A stretch of DNA of 64,000 nt. It comes from Drosophila pseudoobscura. Lineage: Eukaryota; Arthropoda; Insecta; Diptera; Drosophilidae. The notes below the pieces were generated by a model. The model was not told the origin of the DNA and did no database searches. It worked only from the letters and a program-made list of their open reading frames with translations. A program made the position numbers and the translations under genes. This document shows positions 57,574-64,000 of the stretch, in pieces; positions within the stretch are counted from its first letter, which is position 1; each line of letters opens with the position of its first letter. The stretch lies in the NCBI RefSeq assembly GCF_009870125.1, contig NC_046681.1, forward strand, positions 28,294,001 to 28,358,000, in the 5' to 3' direction.

Positions 57574-59551
57574 CTGTAAAGTATACCCGAATATCTATTC
57601 CTTTCAATTAGTTTTTCCGCTTAATTGTTAATAAATATTTAAGGCACAACCAATTAGGCGTCCAAAAGGCAAGCGGCACAAGAGCCATTAAATATTCAAC
57701 TCCATATAAGTGTCTGTCTGTGTGTTTGTCTGTCTGTGTGAGTGGGTAGATGTTTAGGGAATGCCCAAAAAATTAATTTGCCTTTGCCTAAAGGATTCCA
57801 TTCCGCCTGCGTCCCTCATAATCTGCTCATATTAAACTAATTGCCGTAAATTTCAACAACAAACTGCCATAAATGTTGGCCCATACTTTTAGTTGCCAAG
57901 AAACCAGCGCCCACCAACGGGCCCGCCTCCAAGACCAAGCTCAAGCGCAAGCCCATCTTACCGTCAAAAACTTGTCTTAACTTTAATTAAGTGGCATTAT
58001 GTTCAATTAGGCAAAAGTTTCCAATATGCAAATTAACACAATTTGTGTGTAAAGTGCCTGCCCCGAAAGGGAGAAGAGCCGTGCCGAATGGTTGGCGGTC
58101 GGTGTCTATTTCTGAGGCAGATAAATTTCCACCCCACTCAGACACACACACAGCCCACAGATCGGGGCTGCCTCTAATAGAAGTGGGCGTGACAGTTTGT
58201 TAATAAATTTAGCATATATCTACCAGATATCTCTTTCCGTTTGCTAAGATTGTGGCATTTAGCTGTTGGCAATAAATAATTTATTATGTCTCAAATGGCA
58301 ATTGGTTTTGCCAGGAATTGCTACGGAAAGGATGTGGAGGGGGATAAAAAGGATACTTAGAATAGTCAAAAGTAGTGACTCAGCTTTCGGCTAATTGATC
58401 CAAATGGGATTTCAATTAATATAATGTATGTGGTGAAAATACTCGCTGGTGTCTGGGGATCCTTGACTTTGTAGAAAGTTTTCTTTGAACAAATAGAAAA
58501 GAAACAAAAGAGAGCCCAAAGTAAACATCTGATCGGCAGTACAGAATCACATGGATACCAGTAAATGTTATCCTAATTAAATTCATCTGTATGTGCAAAC
58601 TTGAAGTACTCTCCTTCCCTTCCCTTCCCATAACGACATCCTTCAAAGAACTTCCTGTCAAACCATAGCACATTCCATCAATTCCACAAATGACTGTCCC
58701 TGCCGCAAAGTTGGCCAAATATTTCACATTTAATGTTCAATGCTTGTGGCTGGGGAAATGGCTACCCATGGATTACCCATGGGGATAACCCTCACTCCGT
58801 TCGGGCTTAATTATCAAACGCAGGACCTTGGGACCGAGAAGCCTCTAGTGCCGCCCTCACTCCGACCCCTTAACTCCAATTGACGATTAAATTTCAAATG
58901 TCTAATTTGTAGTTGATGGTCGGATAATTCCCCTATTCACACGAACATACGTACATATACACAATAGATACACATGTGTGTGTTTCGATGCTTGACAGAT
59001 GTAAGGGGCAAATGGTTATCCTTGTAATCCTTGTCGGCCATCAGGCATCAGGCATCCGACATCGGGGCATCGAGCTTCTAATTGCAGTCGCCTTCAATGA
59101 GCATGGATTAGAAATTAATTAAAGTATAAGGCTAATGTGACATTTGCATGTGTGTTTTCAGACCAGGACCCCACCCCCCGCCAGAAAGGACTCGGCGCAG
59201 AGGCTCTCTCTCCATTTGGCATAATTGTATGCCCTTCAAATGTGATTAATCAGCTTTTGCTAATGCGGGACTTCGACTTCTGACTTTGTGACCGGGCTTT
59301 GGCGTTTGTCATTGGCTTTGGCTTTTACTTTGACTTTGACTCGGGCCGGGCTTTGGCCGGTATCCCTTTATGCCAATTCAATGGCCTGAGATTCCATTCG
59401 AATGGCAGCGAAAGGGTTATGACATTCGCCTCAATGGTTCTCAATGGTTTGCGTTTGTTCTTTGGGTTTGGGTGGCAATTGAAGATTCTTTTAGCATAAG
59501 TTAAACCTTACCTTAACCAATTGAACTATGTTGTCATTTATCTTATAACAG
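57574..59551. other. Intergenic
   Basis: AT-rich, no coding sequence recognised. Short ORFs only. Confidence 0.5.
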
Positions 59552-60419
59552 CTCCTCAATCTCGTAGGGTGTCCATTCCAAGAGCTCTCTTTTACTAATA
59601 ATAACCCTTTTCTATTTGATAATCTACTTCATGAGAATCTCAATAGGCAACTTTTACAGAACAAAATTAAATTAAATCTCATTGCCCAACTCTTCAGATA
59701 CGTGTTTGCTTTTCACGGGCGTCAAGAGGATCTCCAGCACAGTCATGCAGTGATTCAGTTCCAGCCAATAATCACAGTGCTACCAAAGCCACTGCTCATA
59801 CCTATGCATACATACGTAAATAAATAATATCTTCAATAACGCCATCAGCATAATCGGCTATTGATCACCAGGTCGATAAAAGTAGGACTGCCATACCTTA
59901 TAGGAAATGCATGCGGTGAGAGTAAGAGAGATATGGAATGTACATGTTAGAAGCATTAAAATGAAAAGGACCAAGCTTACAAAGATATAATTGCTGTTGC
60001 AGACGATGAAAATAGCAGCAGTGAGGCAAGAGCTCGGAGCGACGCGGTCAAATCTTTATTCGCGGCAGATGCCCGATGTTCTTCCAGATGGCAAAGTCGC
60101 GGGGGCCTCACCAGATGTCCAAGTCCAAGTGGCGACCCCACCAGACAGACAATACTGGATGAATATCACTCCAACGATACCTTAAACGACGTCCAAGAAT
60201 TGCACCTATGCATAGAAATATAAATATACAATATGAAAACACAGGAAATCCTTTTTCGACTATAATTGACTGACTGTAATTTCATGTGTTTAACCAGATC
60301 AAATTACGATGACCATACCATAGAGAACCGATTCATCTGTAAGGGTATCCAATGGTACAGCGTTTTTCTGAGAAGAGTGCCCGACTTATCGCACCTTTCT
60401 GCCTTCCCTCTAGTTCAAG
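59552..60419 (+). other. Three weak candidate exons
   Basis: 59552-59815: preceded by CTTATAACAG and open for 88 codons to a possible GTAAAT donor (stop at 59825-59827 if unspliced). 60003-60185: preceded by TTGCTGTTGCAG and open in two frames. 60298-60419: preceded by TTTAACCAG, only one frame open (40 codons, including KGIQWYSVFLRR), ending at a good GTAAGC donor. No ATG-led ORF explains them and no clean chain joins all three, so they may be parts of one unannotated or decayed gene, or chance. Confidence 0.25.
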
Positions 60420-62180
60420 GTAAGCAACAATAAGAACTTGTGGAATATCTCATGCAGAATGCGGATGAGCTGGTGGAATCCACAAAGTGCAGATAATGCG
60501 ATGGCAGCTGTGCCTGACCCGCGCCCGCACCCGCGCCTCCCGCCACACTCCCTATACCTTCCGCTGTCAGGCAGAGTTTGCTGTCAGCCGCGTTTCCGGT
60601 TTCCGTTCTGCCGCTCTGACTAGCGCCACCTGGCGGCCGCTGTTGTCGCTCTTCAGTCACGTGATAAAGTTATGTGTTATGTATAAAAAGCCTTTTTTTT
60701 ATGCTTTCCTATGGTGTTTTAAGAGTTTTTTTTTGGTTGTCTTTGCAAATAAATTGCATTTTTGTTTTGGCACCCGCTTTTCATATTTTTTCTGCCAGCA
60801 TCTTCCAGTTTTTCTTTCAGTTTTTCATCTTTTTTGTTCTTGTTCAGCTGCTTAACCCCATAGTGGCGGGGATTTTTGTTGCTGTTCGTGTATTTATTTG
60901 CGTGTAAACCCGGGCACGTTCGCAGAGGCAGGATGGGGAGCGCGAGGACGAGGACATGCTGCAATCAGCGCTTTATGCATTCCTGCGCACCAGAGAGGCA
61001 GTGCAGATAGAGGACTTACCGGCCCCTTTACTTCCCATTTCGGGTTCAGTGTGCCTCTTTTTCCGAGTCCTGCTCCTATTTGTTCCCTGGGACGAGGGGG
61101 CGAGGGGCGAGAGGCGAGGGGACGTGGACTCCCACAAAAGGTGCATAATTTTAGTTAAATTTTTGGCATTTTATGCACGAAAACGTTTCTGGGTTAATTT
61201 ACGTGCGCCATTCAATATATTGTGGGCAGAGGAGGTCGGTCCACGTGCACCCACCCGCACCACCACACGGGTGGCACTCGTGAAATGTGAGAAATAAAAT
61301 TGAATTAACAGCTAAATGAAATGAAATTTATGCACCGCATGTGCAGAAAATATACGAGTATTCTTGTCGTCCGGGGCAACAGGTGCACCGACAGTGCCAC
61401 TCACACGGAAATTGTCATTTCAAATGTTGAATATGAGCTCACACTCGTGCAATAAACGACCGCAAAGTGTTTGGCAATAAACTATTTAGTTTAACTGTCA
61501 AATTGAATTGTTCTCAACGAGTATTGTTTTATATTGCAATACAATTTTGAAAGCATTTTTAGTTATTGTAATGGTTTTATTCGTTTGCGTTCAGTTAAAA
61601 TTATGAAAATATATAAATATTAAGGTGCAATTTCATTGGAAAACAATATAGAAATAATACTAGGTATATCAACATTTACGCGAAAGCGTGCCTAATATCT
61701 ATGCCCCACACTTCTCGATCGATCGCTATTTTCTGCACTTACTTTCCGCACAATTTCACAATCAAGAGGTCAACTGGCAATTAAACTTTTCAAACCCGTT
61801 CGGTCATCGAAATTTATGCACAAGCCACAAACTAAAGTAAAACTCCATGAATCGAGAACAGATTAAATGCCCAAGTAACTTTCATGGTCGCCCTCAGAGG
61901 AACTTTTGCTGCCTTCTGCTGATTCCTGCCGCCTTCTAACCGCTCCAATCGTTTCGTATAAATGTCACAACAATTAGGCAGCGGTTATCTGTCCATTACA
62001 CCATGAAAGTCTCCGGATAGATGCACATCTCCCTGTTCTACCCTATCTCGGCCCCCCTCTCGTACTTCTGTCATCATAAATTCTGCGGCCCAAGGCATTA
62101 AACAAACTGGGACAAAACTCATTTGGTAAACAGGCAGGATATGCAGGATGTGCACAATGGCTTAGATGCGACTTGGCTGC

Positions 62181-62209
62181 ATGTGTGTCTGTGTGTGTGT
62201 GTGTGTGTC
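62181..62209. repeat. (TG)n repeat
   Basis: TG dinucleotides with one TCTG interruption. Confidence 0.9.
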
Positions 62210-63720
62210 TTTCAACACACATTTGAAGAGTTGCAGTTGGGAATCTTCAAAAGTTTCGGGCGGTTTGGCCAAACTTTTCGTTACCCTTGCCTGCCTTTTG
62301 CCGTTTGCCTTTTGCCTGCTGGTCATGTTGGCATGGATTTTGTTGCAGAATTTACCACGTTTTTTCACAGTTTTTTTTCTCTTTGGGTGCTTTCGGGGGC
62401 TTTGCATACACTAGTCCTTAGCCTTGGCAGCGACTCTGGCTCAGAAAAGTTATGGCGAAAACACGGCGAAAGCCATGTTGCCTGCAGGTTGCATGCGGTG
62501 CGGCCAGGCACAAAAAAACAGGAGGGAAAATACTTGCTAAAAGTAAAGCCAGGTCTAGGGTCGAGAAATGCTGTGAAAATGTGTTAATTAGCCGAGGTGT
62601 CTGTGTGTGTGTGTGTGTGTGCATGTGAGTTTGGGAAAATCAACACTTGTCTCTGTCAAACACAAGACAACTAATTAGCCCGCTCTCGGTTAAGTGTGAA
62701 CACAATGTAATAATGATAGCACCCGAGGGACCGTTTTGATTTCGATGAGTGCTGCGAAATTCGATATTTATTTATGCAAAGTTTAAGGTGTTCTGCCTTA
62801 ACGGGCTTAAAGAGTTATCCTGCTTCATTTTCCAAACTTTTGAGGGGATAAGAAGGGAACTTCCTGTTATTAGAATAATGAAAACTTGTACCTCCTCAAT
62901 TATTTCTTATTCCTTCATTCCTTTAATTAACACAGCAAATCGAATATTTCTTAGCAAATTTGCTTATATGTAGCTTATTTAGTTGTCTCTATAATCAGAC
63001 CGTCATATCCATGTGCGTTCATTAATCTAGTTGAAAAGTCACAAATTGAACTATCCACAATTGATGATTCCTGTCCGGAGATGTCCCTGCTTCTCCGTGT
63101 TTTGCCTGCCGCCGATATATCCAGCATTCCACTCATTTGGTTTCATTTGTTATCATCAGCAACTTGATCTCTTCTGGAGAGTGGGAGGGACATGCTTTTC
63201 TGGTCTCAATTTGATTCTGCTTCTGGTTCTGGTTCTGGCTCTGATTCTGGCTCTGATTCCTTGTTTGGCTAATTTATGCGCTTCGCTAGATAATAAATTT
63301 TATATTTACGTTAAACAAATACAAATGCAAACAAAAACTCACATCAGACTCGGGTCCATATGTTGGCCTTACACTGAGAAAAAAAGAGTATCAATATTTG
63401 ATAATTTTCAATGCATATTTTTGACTTGCCAAATGAGTTCTTTAAGTTATTGAAGATTATCCAAAAACTACAACTGTTTTTATTTCAGTGTATTGCTTAC
63501 TCTCTTTTGCGCTACCCAGGACAATATGTCATTTGTTCCTGAATTCGCCAGAGTCCTTCAATTTTTTCCCGCTCCTCCGGCTCTCCTTCTTTCTGTACAA
63601 ATATAAATATATTATATATCTATGTATATCGCGTGGGGGTTGTTGTTGTTGCCTCGATTCCAAACCATTTGTTATCGAATTTGTTTCTGCTTATTTTGTA
63701 TGCCAAACGGCACAAGAGTC

Positions 63721-63762
63721 CTGCCTGCCTGCCTGCCTGTCTGTCTGTCTGTCTATCTATCC
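63721..63762. repeat. (CTGC)n/(CTGT)n/(CTAT)n tetranucleotide repeat
   Basis: Four CTGC units, then four CTGT units, then CTAT units: an ordered, drifting tetranucleotide array. Confidence 0.9.
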
Positions 63763-64000
63763 TGCCGCAGGGGTCTGGGTTCTTGTGGGCTAAAACAACG
63801 CCAACAGGCGACATGTGTCCTTGTGGGCCCAACACGAGCATGGCCACTGCCCTCGCACAGATATATGCATGTTAATTTGCTCTGATTCAATAGGTTCCCA
63901 TTGAGTTATGGTGACATTAGGCAGGGGAAAGCCATCTGGGATGAGCATTCATTTGGTGACTATCCGGGTGGGAGACAAAGGACATTCTCAGCGGTTGAAT

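Larger units (their letters stand above)
60420..64000. other. 3.6 kb with no gene seen
   Basis: AT-rich with (TG)n tracts at 62181-62209 and about 62601-62621 and a CTGC/CTGT repeat at 63721-63762. No convincing coding sequence. Confidence 0.5.

Noticed and set aside
61561-61660. AT-rich stretch considered as a replication origin or scaffold region
   Set aside because: Base composition alone; no motif supports it.
1-64000. tRNA, rRNA or CRISPR features
   Set aside because: No tRNA-like A/B boxes or cloverleaf, no rRNA-like sequence, and the only regular repeat is the 319-bp satellite, which has no spacers.

Overview
This window looks like Drosophila euchromatin. Supporting signs are many 52-70 bp GT-AG introns, Drosophila-type core-promoter motifs, CAG/polyQ tracts, dinucleotide repeats, and a complete fly-like cytoplasmic dynein-2 heavy chain gene (beethoven/btv, DYNC2H1). 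I could not determine the species; it is probably outside the melanogaster subgroup. All identifications come from reading the sequence; no search was run.

Layout. 1-2.35 kb: two head-to-tail copies (minus strand) of a ubiquitin-conjugating-enzyme (E2)-like gene. The first is cut by the window edge and the second is intact. A third copy lies inverted at 20.3-22.0 kb and is broken by a premature stop. The region between the two inverted copies holds a small cysteine-rich ORF (3.26-3.47 kb), about 8 kb with no gene I can see, two paralogous TAF5-type WD40 genes on the minus strand (11.8-12.9 and 16.1-17.3 kb) with an intron at the same place, and a GTSF1/Asterix-family CHHC zinc-finger gene (18.8-19.3 kb). 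At 22.75-23.58 kb is a proteasome beta5-type subunit that resembles the testis-specific beta5R paralogs. 23.6-29.5 kb shows no gene.

29.57-48.80 kb: btv, which I rebuilt as 25 coding exons that keep frame throughout (12,684 nt, 4,227 aa). A perfect RFX X-box lies 130 bp upstream of its ATG. A second gene runs antisense inside btv. Its promoter motif and first exon are in the last btv intron, one exon is in intron 19, and two are in intron 13, so the two genes' exons interdigitate. Two of its exons are homologous and exactly the same length (147 bp).

49.6-56.1 kb: a tandem satellite array of about 21 units, mostly 319 bp, with internal inverted repeats and two interspersed subfamilies. It is flanked on both sides by inverted, decayed copies of the 3' end of one multi-exon gene. 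The right copy keeps its intron structure (to 57.6 kb) but carries in-frame stops. 57.6-64 kb is mostly non-coding, with three weak candidate exons near 59.55-60.42 kb.

Together: one conserved ciliary gene (btv) sits next to a set of fast-evolving paralogs of ubiquitin, proteasome, transcription and piRNA-pathway proteins, families that often have male-germline copies in Drosophila. That functional grouping is inference.
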